Below are positions 24,301 to 39,300 of a DNA stretch of 64,000 bases, piece after piece; position 1 is the stretch's first letter; each line of letters starts with the position of its first letter. The DNA is taken from assembly GCA_951799405.1 (NCBI GenBank), contig OX637363.1, positions 7,254,001 to 7,318,000 of the forward strand. The letters run 5' to 3'. The notes under the pieces were generated by a model. That model was not told the origin of the DNA. It did no database searches and worked only from the letters and a program-made list of their open reading frames with translations. This stretch comes from Agapetus fuscipes (lineage: Eukaryota > Arthropoda > Insecta > Trichoptera > Glossosomatidae). Both the position numbers and the translations under genes were made by a program.

Positions 24301-27300
24301 CATTGACGCAAACATTTAAATAATGGTAGGTAAATTCAATACTTAAATAATGTATTTAGGGAAATTTGAACTAGTCAAACTCAATCATAATTGTATATTG
24401 CAGTTGTTGCATTCCTTTTGATGGGTAGAAGGCCCATAATAGGGCTTAACAAGCAAATTCGTCCTCTTACTTAATCAAATTCTTCACGGGTAGATTGATT
24501 CAACAGTCTAACTTGCTGGAATAAAAGTGCTGCATCATCAACCAAGAAACAAGTATTTTTAATTGAAGCCCAATCCGAAATCACCAGCCAGAATCCTGTA
24601 CAGGCTGAGAGCATATTTAGAAAATAAATAGGAGTGAGCATTCGGTGAACATACAAGTAGGATATTCAAAAATACAATAGTTTGAAATGGATTATTATCT
24701 ATTAATTAAATAATAATAATAAATAAATTAAATAATAATTTAATTAGAGAGAATATTTGAAAAAGTAATCTTTCGCGAGAGAAATCGAAAATTCGAATTT
24801 GTCCAAATCGTGATGTCACATAAAATGTTATATTTTTGTATGAAAACTCCTTGACTGATAGGTTGGTATGCGGCTGACCACCCAAACTGTAAAAAATGGT
24901 TCACTTTGCCAATGTCACCCCTGCTTCAGGGAAGGTCGGCAAGAGTTGCAGGGCTTATGTTCATTTGAGATTGGGTTTTTTATATTGTAGGTCCACATGC
25001 AGCATGTGTAAGCACGAAATTATGCATGTCTGCTTGTGGGAATGCATTTAATATGAATCTCAAATGATACATATCTTTGCAGCTTAGATTTAGATTTAGA
25101 TTTAGAAACGTCTTTATCTAACTGATCTACTTCTAAGAGTATTCTTATACATATACATTTATTTTATTTGTACAATTAAGTATTGACCGACAGGATACCA
25201 CCTTTGAAATATTCTTCAAAAAATAAAATGCGTGTTAAAGAAGGCAGGTATTTTGGGTTATAAAAATCCGTCTCTAGTGTTATCTGTGGCTGATATTTTA
25301 GCACTGAAAGAAACTGATTTTCCATTTATGATTCTTTATGTCATAAAGAAAAAGATAATGATTACAATAACCTAGACTTCTTCTCCCTTATTCATAAAAA
25401 GATTTTTTATTTTTTAACCTTTCCTTAAAATAATAATAATAATAATAATGATTGGACAATTTGTATACAGCGCCGTTTAGTGGCACTAGCCACCCCAAGG
25501 GCGCTTAATTATTTTTTCTTAATTCTTAATTCTGCTTCCTTGTCTTATAGGTTGGTATTCCTAGACTTATAAGTTGGCAATTCCTAGACTTACAGGTTTG
25601 TAAGTGGCTGACGACCCATACTGTAAAAATGATTCACTTTTCCAATGTCACCTCTGTTTCAGGAAAGGTCGGCAAGAGTTACAGGGCTTATGTTCATTTG
25701 AGATTGAGTATTGATATTGTAAGTCCACATGCGGCATGTGTATGCGCGAACTTATATGTGTCTGCTTGTGGGCATGCATTTGATATGAATATTAATATAT
25801 CTTTGTGACTAAGATTATAGAACCTATTGAAATTTGTGGGTACGTCTTTTGAAAGTCTTTCGTACAAAAAAATTGATAGAAGCCTGATTTTTGTTTCAAC
25901 AAAATTTTCAAATGAAAAAGGCCGTTTATTTTGAAAAGAAGTCAATAAACATTATTCATAGAATTGTTTGTTTGATTTTTGATAACCTTTAAATACTTAA
26001 TTTCAATAATAAATTATAAGTATTATTTTCGATATTTGAGAACTACTACTAACTGTGACTTCCCATAAAGCACTTGAATTAAGGCTGACCCTATAATTGT
26101 GAAAATAAACAGCTACTGTAAAATACCTATGCTGTGCCGTAACAAGGCGTTCTCTTCACGTATTTATCTATAAAAAAAAAACGATTCTAATGATAGTGTG
26201 AATGATAGAAGAATGACCGGTGAATTTGAAAGAAGAGTAATGAAGGGCAGGTGTGTACTGGGTGCCACAGCTTGTATCGCCAAAAATCAAAACATATCTA
26301 AAAATGCTCGATTGGCGGTACGCAGTGGCATACTTTTACCCACCTTGATGTATGGAAGCGAGGCCTGGACGGTGAATGAAAGTGAAATTAGTAAAGTCCA
26401 TACTGTTGAAATGGACTTTCTAAGAAGTATGATTGGGAAAAAACGGAGTGACAGGGTGAGGAATGATTTTGTAAGAGAAGAATGTGGTGCAAGAGAAAGT
26501 GTGAAAGTGAAGATTAAAAGAAGTTTGTTAAGATGGTTTGGGCATATGGAGAGAATGAATGAGGAAAGACTGACGAAGAAAGTATATGTTGGTAGAATAG
26601 ATGGATGTCGTGGTAGAGGAAGACCGAGAAAGGTATGGATGGACCAAATATCCGAAATTGCGAATGAATGGAATATCCAGAGTCATAATAAAAGAAGAGC
26701 CTGTATGAAGAAAATTATGACTCTGGAGGAATGAAAGAAGTATGTAAGGACAGAAAGAAATGGCGGTTGATCTGTAATGTTGGCGGCTAGGGTTTATTAA
26801 ATTGGAATTTGTTTTTATTTGTAAATGGATGTTTTGTATTTGGATATTGTTGTTTGGTGATGTATAAAATGTAATTTGTCGTGTGTGTGTGTTCCTTGAC
26901 TTATAGGTTGGTATGCGGCTGACCACCCATGCTGTAAAAATGGTTCACTTTGCCAATGTCACCCCTGTCTCAGGGAAGGACGGCAAGAGTTGCAGGGTGT
27001 ATGTCCATTTGAGATTTGGTTTTTATGTTGTAGGTTCACATGAGGCATGTGCAAGCGCGAACTTGTACGTGTCTGGTTGTGAGAATGCATGTAATGTGAA
27101 TCTCCAATGTAACATATCTTTGCAACTTAGATTAGATTAGATTAGATTAGTGTTATACATACTATTATTATTTATATATATTTTAAAGTAAGTGTGAAAA
27201 AGTTGCATCTTGTTATTTTAATGCAGGGCTTTGAGCTGCAGTAGGTACAGTGTTGCATCAATCGAGGAATTATGCGCCCTTGGTCAGCATTTCTCCAGTG

Positions 27301-30300
27301 CTGCCATAACTTCCCTCATCACCTGCATATTTTTAACATTGCCTGACAGAATGGCGGTTTTTATTACGCCTGGCAACTCGCACTCGACGGGAAAATATAA
27401 AGTCTCGAGTATTTGGAAATGCTGCAGCTTTTGGAATGGATTTCATAAATTTTGATTATACCACAAAATAATATGACATCGTTAAAGCTGGAATATTTTT
27501 TTTGTTTTCCGTTTATTTTTCTTCAACCTTTCTATGTACTACCTGCCATTCTATAAATATCTAAACAAAATTATAATACCAGAAATAAATGCTCTCAATT
27601 TCAAATAATGCCAATTATATCAAATGCACATTGTTCGGTTGATAGCTCAGTTGGTAGAGTGCTTGCATTCCATGCCGTGAGCTCGGGTTCGAATCCCGCC
27701 GAGGCGAGGGTGTCAGAAATGATTTCCCGTTTCGGTGTTTATTTCAAACCCCACAATAAAAATACCGGCAAGGTTTACTCAGCCTTCACAAGAAATGAGT
27801 ACCAGCCCTCTCGGGAGCTGGGAAACCCCCACTTCATCTAAAGTGGTTGGCGTAAGGCCGGCCCGCTTACCTGTAAAAATAAATAGGTTCAGATCGCCAC
27901 ATGCGACCCCCTCGGGGATAACGCGGCAAGAAGTTACACTATATGTGTAGCTTAGTTGCGTAGTTGCGTTGCGTTGCAAGATTTATACCGCATGCGACTA
28001 TGTTTGGACTGCTCCGGGCATAGTACGTACGCGACAATGTTAAAATAATATTAGGATGATTTATTTGGTGAGCGCTGTTTTTGTGTGTATACACCTCAAG
28101 AGCCCTCTGCGAGCTTGGTCGTCGCTGTAGAAAGCGCCAATTCTCAAGCAAGACCCAGTTGTTGTAAGGTTGGATGGACCTTTTAGGGACCGGTCTTTGG
28201 TAAAGGTTTATGAATTTTTCAACTCAGCGAAGAGCACATTCGAAATATAAATGGTATATTTTTGTGCTCCGCCGGGATCCGAATCCACAACCTTCCATTT
28301 ACGAGTCCGAAGTGTTGCCACTGGACTACAGACCGGTCCAAGATGCCAACGACACGCGGAGTACCTGAGCGGTCACCCATCCAAGTACTATCCGCGCCCA
28401 ATGTTGCTTAATGTTGCCACCTTTCTAGAAACATGTTTACATTCGCCTGAGTTTTTTTGTACACATGGAAATGCAACTGTGAAGTTCTTTGCTCTCTTTC
28501 TTACTAAAGACCATTTTCGTAAGTAGGTTGAAACCAATATATTATATTGTCTATTTTCCTTAAAATAATTTCTAGCCCACAGATATCATAAGACATAAGT
28601 CAATGTTCCAGAACCGTTCAGATTTTTTAACTTGAACTTGTAAGACTTTGAGTTTTATATTAGGGATGCAGAACAAAAACTTGTTGTTTTATTACATTAC
28701 CTGGGTAGTGCACCTCCGTATCCGTGACCTTGACTATAGTGATGGGCAGGTAGCAGACCAAAAAAGACAGGAAGATGGCCAGCACCATCTTGGTGATCCT
28801 CCACTCGTTCCTGCGCGCCTTCAGCTCCCTGGCCCCGCTGGCAGAGCTGCCCGGAGCCGCCGGGGCGCCTCCTGAAGATGTTGGCGGTGAGTTCTGGTGG
28901 TGCTGCAGGGCACTGGCTGCTTGAGCTGCTTGCGCTGCCTTTGAGTGAGCGCGCATGCGATTTTCAGAACTGCAAAACGAACAATATAATTAAATCAAAT
29001 CTGTATGAGTACCAGCCCCCTCGGTAGCCGGGAAACTCCCACTTCAACTGAAGTGGTTGGCGTAAGGCCGGCCCCCTTACTAGGTACTGATCATACTGGC
29101 TCGATACATCGCACGCTTAATCATAAAGAGCAATAACTCAAAAAATAAGAACGTTGGGAAATCACGTTTGAAGTTCAGACAACCAGTACAACTTGTATGG
29201 GATGAAAAAGGCGACCGATGTTTTATCTCGGTCATATTCGTCCAAATTGAACGGCTGTCGCATTCTACCTATTCTCCTCGCATTGTTCTTGCGTTTTATT
29301 ACAAAATCTCGATTTTCCCAATTTTTGAGTTATTTCTCTTTATGATTAAGCGTCCGACATATTCAAACATTTAGTTTAAATTTATAGATTCAAAGTTGTA
29401 CTCTAAAAAGTAAATTGAAATTTCTGTGAGGCTACATCGTTCAACTGCATTTTGAACAAGCATACAAACTCACAGCGCGCCCTGTATTGAAAGCGTTTAA
29501 TATTAAAATGAAATCTCTGTCAGGGGCTGATGAAAGATGTACAATAGTCTATCGTTCTGCTCACTTGAGACGTTCTTCAGCAACGGGGCTCCTTCAGAAT
29601 GAACAAAGCCACTTCGGACAGCATCTTTGAAAACGAATTCAAGTCATGAAATGGCGAAGAAGAAGTATGTAAGGATAGAAATAAATGGCGGTTGATCTGT
29701 AATGTTGGCGGCTAGGGTTTATTAAAGTGAAATTGGTTTTATGATTTAGTTTTGTTTTAATGTCCATGTACCTATATATGTTTTATTATTTATTGATTTA
29801 AAAAAATGTAATTTGTCATGTATGTTCCTTGACTTACATATATGTTGATATGCGGCTGACCACCCATACTGTAAAAAAATGGTTCACTTTGCCAATGTCA
29901 CCGCTGTTTCAGGGAAGGACGGCAAGAGTTGCAGGGCTTATGTTCATTTGAGATTGGGTTTTTATATTGTAGGTCCACATGCGGCATGTGTTAGCGCGAA
30001 ATTATAATTGTCTGCTTGTGGGAATGCATTTAATATAAATCTTAAATGATATATATCTTTGCAGCTTAGATTAGATTAAATTACATTAGAAATGGCATTT
30101 GAACACTAACAGTGCCATTCTTAGACATTTTGGTCGTCCGTTGAGCCTTTATGTTCCGTGATCTGTGGTTGAGCCCATGCCTTGACAAACTAATGATGCC
30201 TGCGCTGGAAGCTTCATCACCACGGTCATTCTTATCTACCGAATATCAGTAATATTTGTAAATGAAAAAATGAAAAAATTCACACGCCCTGAGTGATGAT

Positions 30301-33300
30301 GATGATGATGATGTCTAGCCGGGAGTATGTATCCTAGGTACATCCTGGAGGTATCTATCAATCTTAAAATTACAATTGGTTACCATGTCTGTCAGAAAAG
30401 ATTATTTTTTCAACTTATCAGCTGTTCACTTGCAACCATCTTGGATTGACAGGTCTTAATTCAAATGCACCATTAGTTTGTCAAAGCGTGGGCTCAACGG
30501 ACGACTAAAATGTCTTAAGAATAGCACTGTATGAGACGCATTCAACATAATATTAACATGTCCAAAGTAATCCATTTTATAAATGAGATGATGCACACGC
30601 ATTAATATAGATAAAATTGTGACTTCACATGGCCGGGTTGCTTGGAGAAAATATTTTTTTTTTGTTACTGGTTGCTAGGGGCTGTAGTCCGTAGTCCCAT
30701 ACAAGTGTGACGTTTCCCCGTCGAGAAAAATGTTTTCAGTTCAAATTTCTCTATAAACTCTATATAATCTATAATCTAAGTTGTAAGTAAAAAGATTTTA
30801 ATCTATAATCTAAGTTGAAAAGATATATAAGTATTCAAAACTCATATCAAATACATGCCCACAAACAGAACGTGTAAATTTGCGCTTAAAAATGCTGAAT
30901 GCGTACTTACAAATTAAAACCAAACCTCAAAAGAACATAGACCCTGAAACTTTTACCGACCTTTCCTGAAACAGGGGGACATTGGACAAGTGAACCATTT
31001 TCTACAATATGGGTGATCAGCCTCAAACCAACCAATAAGTCAAGGAATTCTCTTCATTACTAGATATTCCTGGTGGATTTCACTTCGTCATTTAGCGGTG
31101 AGGTGTATAGCAATTCAGCCGTGAGCAAGCAACGTAAATAAAATGTTACTAAGCATCATATATAGCACAACTTATAACCGTGCTGCTGCTGAAGAGATCG
31201 CATATGACGTAAGGGGGTCTTACTTAGTTAACCTGACGTCAACCTATTCACTAGAAGCTTACCGACTCCTAAAAGAGCTGGAGTAAGCCTAGCCACGGTT
31301 TTCGATTCTTGGTTAGAAATAAAATGTGAAATCGTTTCTGATACTCTTGTTGGTGGTCTTATAGAAGACTACTAGGAGTTTCCTGGAGAGACCACACTAC
31401 AAATGAGGAGGTTTTCCAAATAATCTAAATAGAAAGGTATCTGCTCAGGACCTTGTCCGATAGGTGTGCAAGATACATAGATCAGCCATGTAATACGACA
31501 AGAAGGCCTCTTGCATGCCATAATAATAATAATATCATAATAATATCAGGCTAATTTATTTTAAATTACAAATGATAAGAGAGCGCCGTTTTTGTGTGTG
31601 TCACACCTCAAGGGCCCTCTCCGATCATGGATAAGACTTTCTAAATAGGTGTGTCTTGAGTGCTCCGCGAAATACATCCATAGATTTGGAGTTCTTCACT
31701 CCGGGTGGCAGTCTGTTCCACTCCACCGGACCCGCAACACGGAAAGCGCGGTCTCCGAAATTTGTACGAATCTGACGGCGTGGCTAAACCAAATTGACTA
31801 CTTCATCGCCCGCGGATCTGAGTGTCTGCCTCCTTACACCCATCTCAACAGGCAACATCATGTCAGTCAAATAAGGTGGAGCCAAGCCATTGATGGCTTT
31901 ATATACCATCACACAAACACGGTAGACCACCCTCTCCGGGAAACGAAGCCAATGTAGTGTTTTTAACAGCGGAGTGATGTGAGCGAATTTGGGTATCCCG
32001 AATATGAGTCTTGCTGCCGAATTCAACACAGATTGAAAGCGATTGAACTGCTTCTTTGGCTGACCACTATAAAGCGTCGAACAATAGTCAATCCGAGACA
32101 CCACAAACGCGCTCACTAGGGTCTTGACTGCATCTGACGGTAAACACTTTCTAATAGCCTTAATTTGGCGTAGTGAAAAAAAAGAAGAAGCTATTGTGGC
32201 ATCTATTTGCCTCTCCAGTGTCAGATTCCGATCCAGTAAGACTCCTAGAAGTCTCACTGAATCAGAAGGCTGGATTAGCTTACCTCCTATGGAGAGTGGT
32301 ACTCCGTTCACTAATAGGTGATCACGCCTAGATGATGGAAGGGATATCTGAGGGGACCAACTCTAGGGGACGCCCACGCCAAGAATACCTGGAGGACCTG
32401 TTGGTGGACGTGCGCTGCTCATCATATGCGACCTTAAAAGAGCCGCACAAGACAGGGAAGAATGGAGGAGAAGAATCAAAGAAATTGCTGCAAGCCAATC
32501 CCAGGATTGAAACTAGAGAAAAAGACTCTTGTTAGGGGTCGAACCCTATACCCTCTGGCATGGAACGCAAGCATCCTACAAACTGAGCTATCGGCATTAC
32601 AGAAAACCAGTTTGGAGATAAAGCAGTTGGCTTTAACATAATCGCACGTTTAATAATAAAGAGCAATAACTAAAAAAACATGAATGTTGGGAAAACGCGT
32701 TTGAAGTTCAGACACCCAGTACAACTTGTATGGGATGAAAAAGGCGGCCGATGTTTTATCTCGGTCATATTCGTCCAAATTGAACGGCTGTCGCATTCTA
32801 CTTATTCTTCTCGCATTGTTCTTGCGTTTTATTACAAAATCTCGATTTTCCCAATTTTCGAGTTATTTCTCTTTATTATTAAACGTGCGATATGTGTGCA
32901 ATGTATAAACTTACTTAGATTTATTTTTTAGGAAAACTACTAAAGAAAAGTTGCGGTCAAAATTCATTTTCACCAGGTTCATTGAACCGTTTCAAAAGTT
33001 CAGTTCAGTGTACCCCAGTGCAAATAAATTTCGTCCTTACGCGATATAATAAATATACTCGCTTGTGATGCAAAAAAAATGAGAAATGCCTTTGCACGAC
33101 CTCCGAGGGTCCCTACAAGGAGATCCTAGAAAGTAGGGTGGATCGTGAAAACAGATTCGTATTTTTCTTGCGAAGATTAAAAAAAAAATTAAGTAAATTT
33201 TCACAAAGATCACAAAATTACTATAAAAGTTTACATACTACATGGGAAAGCCACAGCATCAACCCTAATGGGTGATTTAATTTTCATGTATTTTTTGTTC

Positions 33301-36300
33301 TATTTACGTGATTGCTATTAAATTGATCGCGCCTTCCTGCACCTTCTAGCTCCAGAACTCGCTATCCTCTACAACCGTATCTAACGTTCAAAATACCTAA
33401 TCTAATCTAATCTAAGTTTCAAAGATATGTAACATTAAGGAATCACATTATATGCATTTTTACAAGCAGACACGCATTAGTTCGCGCTTGCACATACCGC
33501 ATGTGAAACTACAGCATAAAAACTCAAATCTTAAATCCGTCCTTCCCTGAAACAGGGGTGACATTTACAAAGTGAACAATTTTCTACAGTATGGATGGTC
33601 AGCCGCATACCAGCCTATAAGTCAATGAAACCTAGGATTTAAAAACTTTCCCAACACACATTATTCCACATATTTTCTTAAGATTTTCTAGTAATTTCTT
33701 AATTTTTTATGATTAAGTTTAAATTGATCAAACCTTGTCGCCGTGGTATCACAATTTTTGGCCGAATGTTCGTTAAAAAAAATCCCTATGTACTTCGTCG
33801 TCAGTAAAAGACAAAAAACTTCAATGCAGGCATTGAAGTTTTAAGAATACATTTTCAAGTTAAGATTTTCTAGAAATTCTCTACTATAAATTAGATGCAC
33901 CCTAGTGCGCAGTGGTTACAAGTAAAATGAAAAATGTCCGGTGCAGATTTTGAAGAAATTGTGCTGCATTCAAATTGCAAGTGTTGCTGTCCACCCACAT
34001 CTTTACAATATACTTTACAAAAATGTTTAAATTGTTATTTAAAGTCTAGCTGGACCACAAATATTTTCTAGCACTCCGGTGGGACAAAAAGTAAGTATTG
34101 GTTTGACTATATTTTTTTCTCTCTTCATTTTAAAAGTTTTGAATGTCCGTTTGATAGCTCAGTTGTTAGAATGCTTGTGTTCATGGCCATAGGGCTCAGG
34201 TTCGACCCCCACCAAGGGTGCCAGGAATGGTATTCCGGTGTGTCTGTGGATAAGTATCTGTGTCCGAGCTGTCTGTGATTGTAATGTCTTTGACCGAAAA
34301 GTCACGAAGACGGACTGTCACGTGACCGATTTGTCCATGGATGAGCTGTCTGTGGACGAGTTATGATTGACCGATTTGAAGTGACACGATGCAACACTGC
34401 CAATTATTTGGATCGTGAATTTTGCATTGCTGGCTTTCTGTTTTGGAGTGCCTTACCGCACGAGCTGAAGGCTGTGGAGAGTGCAAATGTAATAGTTAGT
34501 CCAGTGGTAGCACTTCGGACTCGTAAATGGAAAGTTGTGTGTTCGAATCCCTGCGGAGCACAAAAAAATACCATTTATATTTTCAAATTTGCTCTTCGCT
34601 GGGTTGAAAAATTCATAAATCTTTACCAAAGACCGGTCATCAAATGGTCCATCCAGCCTTACAGCAACTGGATCTTGCTTGAGTATTGGCGCTTTGTAGC
34701 AACGACCAAGCTCGTAAAAAGTCCGGTCGATAGCTCAGTTGGTAGAATGCTTGCATTTCATACCGAGAGCAATGGTTCGATCCGCACCTAGGATGTCAGA
34801 AATGATTTTCCGTTTCGGTGTCTATTTAAAGCCGAAATAAATAACGGCAAGGTGTACTTAGCCTTCATAAGAAATGAGAACCTGCCCCCTCGGGAGCTAG
34901 GAAACCCCCATTTCAACTGAAGTTATTGGTGTGAGGCCGGCCCCCTTGCCCGTAAAAATAAATAGGTTCCGAATCACCACATGTGACCCCTTTGGGGATA
35001 ATGCAGGCAAGAAGTAGCACCATTTGTGTAGCTTAGTTGCGTTTAAAAGCACGTCTGCTCAGGGGATGCTATGGCTCTTCAATGGCCTTGCAGTGACTTC
35101 GCAAAACGAATTGTCTTATTATTATTATTATGAATCGGCAAACCTGTGCACCACCCAGAATATCCTGGCATAGCAGATGATGATGATGATGCAGGGCACC
35201 AGGAAGGCAATGACGAACAGCGCCGTCTTGGAGGACCTGCCCCATCTGTCGTTGTTGATGGAGCAAGTTCCCAGCTTGTCATCGTAGCCAAAACGACCTG
35301 GAACAAAACAACAACCATAAGCCTTCACAGGGTTTTACTTTACTTTTACTTTACTTTCTTCGGCTCGTAAGCCTTAAAGGCTCAGGGCCTCCCGCACCAC
35401 AATCCTCCAGGACTCTCTGTCTTGTGCTACTTCCCTCCATGGTCCCCTCACTCCCAGAATTTCGGCGTCGGCTTCAATGTTGTCTGCCCACCGCATCCTG
35501 GGACGTGGGGACACATGAGGGGAAACCATCCAAGACAGTTTTGGTGATCCTGGAGTCCTCTGCACGTGCTACATGTCCGGCCCACTGGAGTCTTCTTGAT
35601 TTCATTACCGACACTATGTTTGGGTCTTGAAACACGGACATCAGCTCCGCGTTGGGCCGGATACGCCACCTGTCATCTTCAAATACAGGCTCGAAAATGC
35701 GACGAAGCATTTTGTTCTTAAAGACAGGTTTTTATGTTAATTATAAATAATTTAGTACTGAAGACATCGTCAGATGAAACAGAAAGAGTAAACGGTTCTG
35801 GAGGGACCATATAGACCGCATGGACGAAGGAAGGATAGCCCGAGTCGTGGCACAGGAGATACCGGACGGCCAGCGTCTACCAGGCTGCCCTCCCAAAAGA
35901 TGGAAGAACAGCTGGTCTACTGCATCACAGGAGGAATCTAATCTATAATCTAAGTTGCAAAGATATGTTACATTGGAGATTCACATTACATGCATTTTCA
36001 CAACCAGACACGTACAAGTTCGCGCTTGCACGCACATGCCGCATGTGAACCTACAACATAAAAACCAAATCTAAAATGGACATACACCCTGCAACTCTTG
36101 CCGTCGTCCCCTGAGACAGGGGTGACATTGGCAAAGTGAACCATTTTATAGCATGGGTGGTCAGCCGCATACCAACCTATAAGTCAAGGAACTTCCACAG
36201 GAAGTTCCACAATAAAAAAATCATAGATCTTTGTCGGTGTTATGGCCGAGGGGGCCAAGTGGGCTGATATTTCTAACGTATTTGCAATAGAATTACGTTG

Positions 36301-39300
36301 GTTCGATCCCTGCCTGGGTCATTTGACCATAACTTTGACCCTGGTTCAACAGATGTAATTAAGTAATTATCAGTTAACAATTCATTAAAATAAACAATAA
36401 TGAATTATTAATTGATGATATTAATACCTGTTTCTGGCCAGGCAGAAACGGTTGGTGAATTGCATTCCTCTTCACAAATCTATTTAAAAAAAAAAATGAA
36501 GAAGAATTTTTGTATGTGTAACAATTTCTTGCCGCGTTTTCGTATGGCGAGTAGAACCAATATATTTTCCCAGGTAAGAGTCCAGCCTTACGCCAAGTAC
36601 TTCACTTGAAGTGAGGATTTTCTTGCTCCCTAGGGGGCTATTATTTTTGGCGAAGCCTACGATAAACTTGCCGGTATTATTATTTTGGGTTTAAGGTAAA
36701 CACCAACACGGTAAAGTATTTCTGATACTCTTATGATATGAGGCTGACCCTCATGCTGTACAAATTGGTTCACTTTTGCCAATGCCACCCCGGTTTCAGG
36801 GAAAGGCGGCAGGAGCTACAAGATGTATGTTCATGCGAGTTTTTAAAAATCTTTTATCTGTATGCACGCATGCAGAATGTTTAAGGCGCGAACCTACATG
36901 TGCCTGTTTGTGAGCATGCATTTAATATGAGCCTTAAATGTTAACATATATTTTCAGATACGCAACGCAACTAAGCTGCACATTTAGTGTAACTTTTTAC
37001 CACGTTATCCCCGAAGGGTTTTCATATAATAGATTATTATTGATTGGGGGGGTTCGAGCCCACAATGCTTGCATCCTAGCACTGAGCTACCGACCAGACT
37101 GGTATCCCGAAATGTTTCGAAAATTAAAATCGTTCGAAAAGCAAGTTCTAGATGGGAAAACATCCAAGTTTTTATTGTCTGTAGTAACTAAGGAAAATAA
37201 CGAAATGCAGTAAAAAACAATTTTCTTTATGATCACTAAAGCTTTGCGCTGTTATTCACACAGCAAATACATGGCTCACCCGTCGCCTAAAGTGAATTTT
37301 TCATACAAAAAAAAACCGTGAACTGTGGATCAACTATGTATCAAATATTTTGCGAATAACACTGCTAGTTACCAGTTAAATCTAACAGTAAGATGGATAT
37401 GCATTGTTTTTTTTTCCATATTTTGGTCAGTGATTGTTTTTTAGGATATTTAGTTGTGGCCGTGTTTGAGCTGTTGCAGTGTTCCTACAAAGTTGGAGCT
37501 TCCGAATGCTTCACCTATTTCTGAGATAAGCTTCTTCAGTTTCTTCCACGTGATGTGAAGTTGATGAAATCCTAATTAGTTTCAATTACATCCCCTTCAC
37601 ACCCCGCTAAAGATGCTCATCACAGATATGAGCGGAACGTCCGGAACGTCAAATTCCTCAAATGAACCACGACTTGAGATCCCGAAAAACAACCATTCAA
37701 TGTCGACCAAGTCATTTATGTTTAAGATAAAGTCGGCAAAAGTTGTAAGCTTATATTAATTTGACTTGCAGGTTTTCTACGTATTTGAGGAAAGTGTCGG
37801 TGTTATGGCCGAGGGGTTCAAGTGGGCTGATCTTCCTAGCGTATTTGTAATAGAATATCGTTGGTTCGATCCCCGCCTGGGTCATTTGACCACACCTTTG
37901 AACCTGGTTCAACAGATGTTATTGGGTAATTATTAAGTAATAATTTGTGAAAATAAGCCAGGCAGAATCTATAATCTATCTATAATCTAAGTTGCAAGGA
38001 TATATTCATTTAAAGCTCTCAGACGTATGCCCACAAACAAACACGTGTAGTTCGCGCTTACAAATGCTGAATGTGAACTTACAAATAAAATCCAAACCTC
38101 AAATGAACATATAACTTTTGCCGACCTTCCCTGACACAGGGGTGACATTGGCAAAGTGAACCGTTTTTACAGTATGGGTGGTCAGCCTCATACCAACCTG
38201 TAAGTCAAGGAATAGGTTGGTGAATTGCATTCCTCTTCACAAATCTATATAAAAAAATGGTACTTGAATTTTTTTTTTTTGTAAAAATTGGTGAGAAATT
38301 TCACTAAGTGAAGAGATCATCAGGTGTTTCAAATTATGCAATAAAATGGAATATATCCTCCACAACCTTTCATGTGAATTTGGAATTTAAAATTTCGATG
38401 ATGGAAACTTGGACTTATTGTAGACCTGAAAAGGCAAAAATAAAAGTGGCAGTTGTTAGATTGGAGAGAGGCCAACGGTATGCTGATAAACATGAAAAAC
38501 CCTGATACAATATTTAAGTCGTTCAATTTCCCCTCCAAAAAAAAACTGCCATTTTTTGACAATGTAAACCATCCCTAAGGCAGAGTAAAACAAATTGGCA
38601 TCGTACAGGAAAAAGTGAACAATTTGCAAAATTTGTCGGTGTTATGGCCGAGGGGGCCAAGTGGGCTGATCTTTCTAGCGTATTTGGAATAGAATAACGT
38701 TGGTTCGATCCCCGCTTGGGACATTTGACCATTACTTTGGCCCTGGTTCAACAGATGCCATTGGGTAATTATTAATTAATACTTCATTAAAATAAAAAAC
38801 AAGAATGAATTATTTATTGATGATATTAATACCTGTTTCTGGCCAGGCAGAATAGGTTGTTGAATTGCATTCCTCTTCACAAATCTATATTTTTTAAATA
38901 AAAAAAAAAAAATGTAGTTGTTTATAAGAGATATTTATTTAACTGTTTTTACATATTAACTTGTTTATAGCATGCAGATGATCATTTTTAACACTCCAAA
39001 TCATGCTTTTCCAAGATGATTTTTTCCAGACCTGATTTATTTACTTGAAGGTTTAATAGACAATTCCAAGACAAATTAACTTGGTCACTTTTTCCCGTAC
39101 GATGTCGATGACATAATTATTACTTGGAGCCATTTCCCATTTTACTGGTTTTTTATGTCTCGTTCCCCCATTAAGCATTATTTTTTTTATCTTTGGCATG
39201 AATAATAAAATTGATTTTTTTACGTAACTGCAATGTTGAAAAACAACGTTAATTTGTTTCCTTTTTTACACTCCCATCAAAGAAGACAACTCTGAATTGT

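Noticed and set aside
27633..27710. tRNA gene with perfect A and B boxes
   Set aside because: The same head recurs many times with a common 270-bp body; there is no closed acceptor stem. It is the head of SINE-B. The same applies to the SINE-C and SINE-D heads.
29168..29374. Shared 68- to 83-codon frames at 29168 and 32680
   Set aside because: Similar only because both are MITE-I copies; the frame crosses the inverted ends and has no protein motif.
30296..30315. GAT repeat as a functional element
   Set aside because: Plain microsatellite of seven units inside a MITE-F copy.
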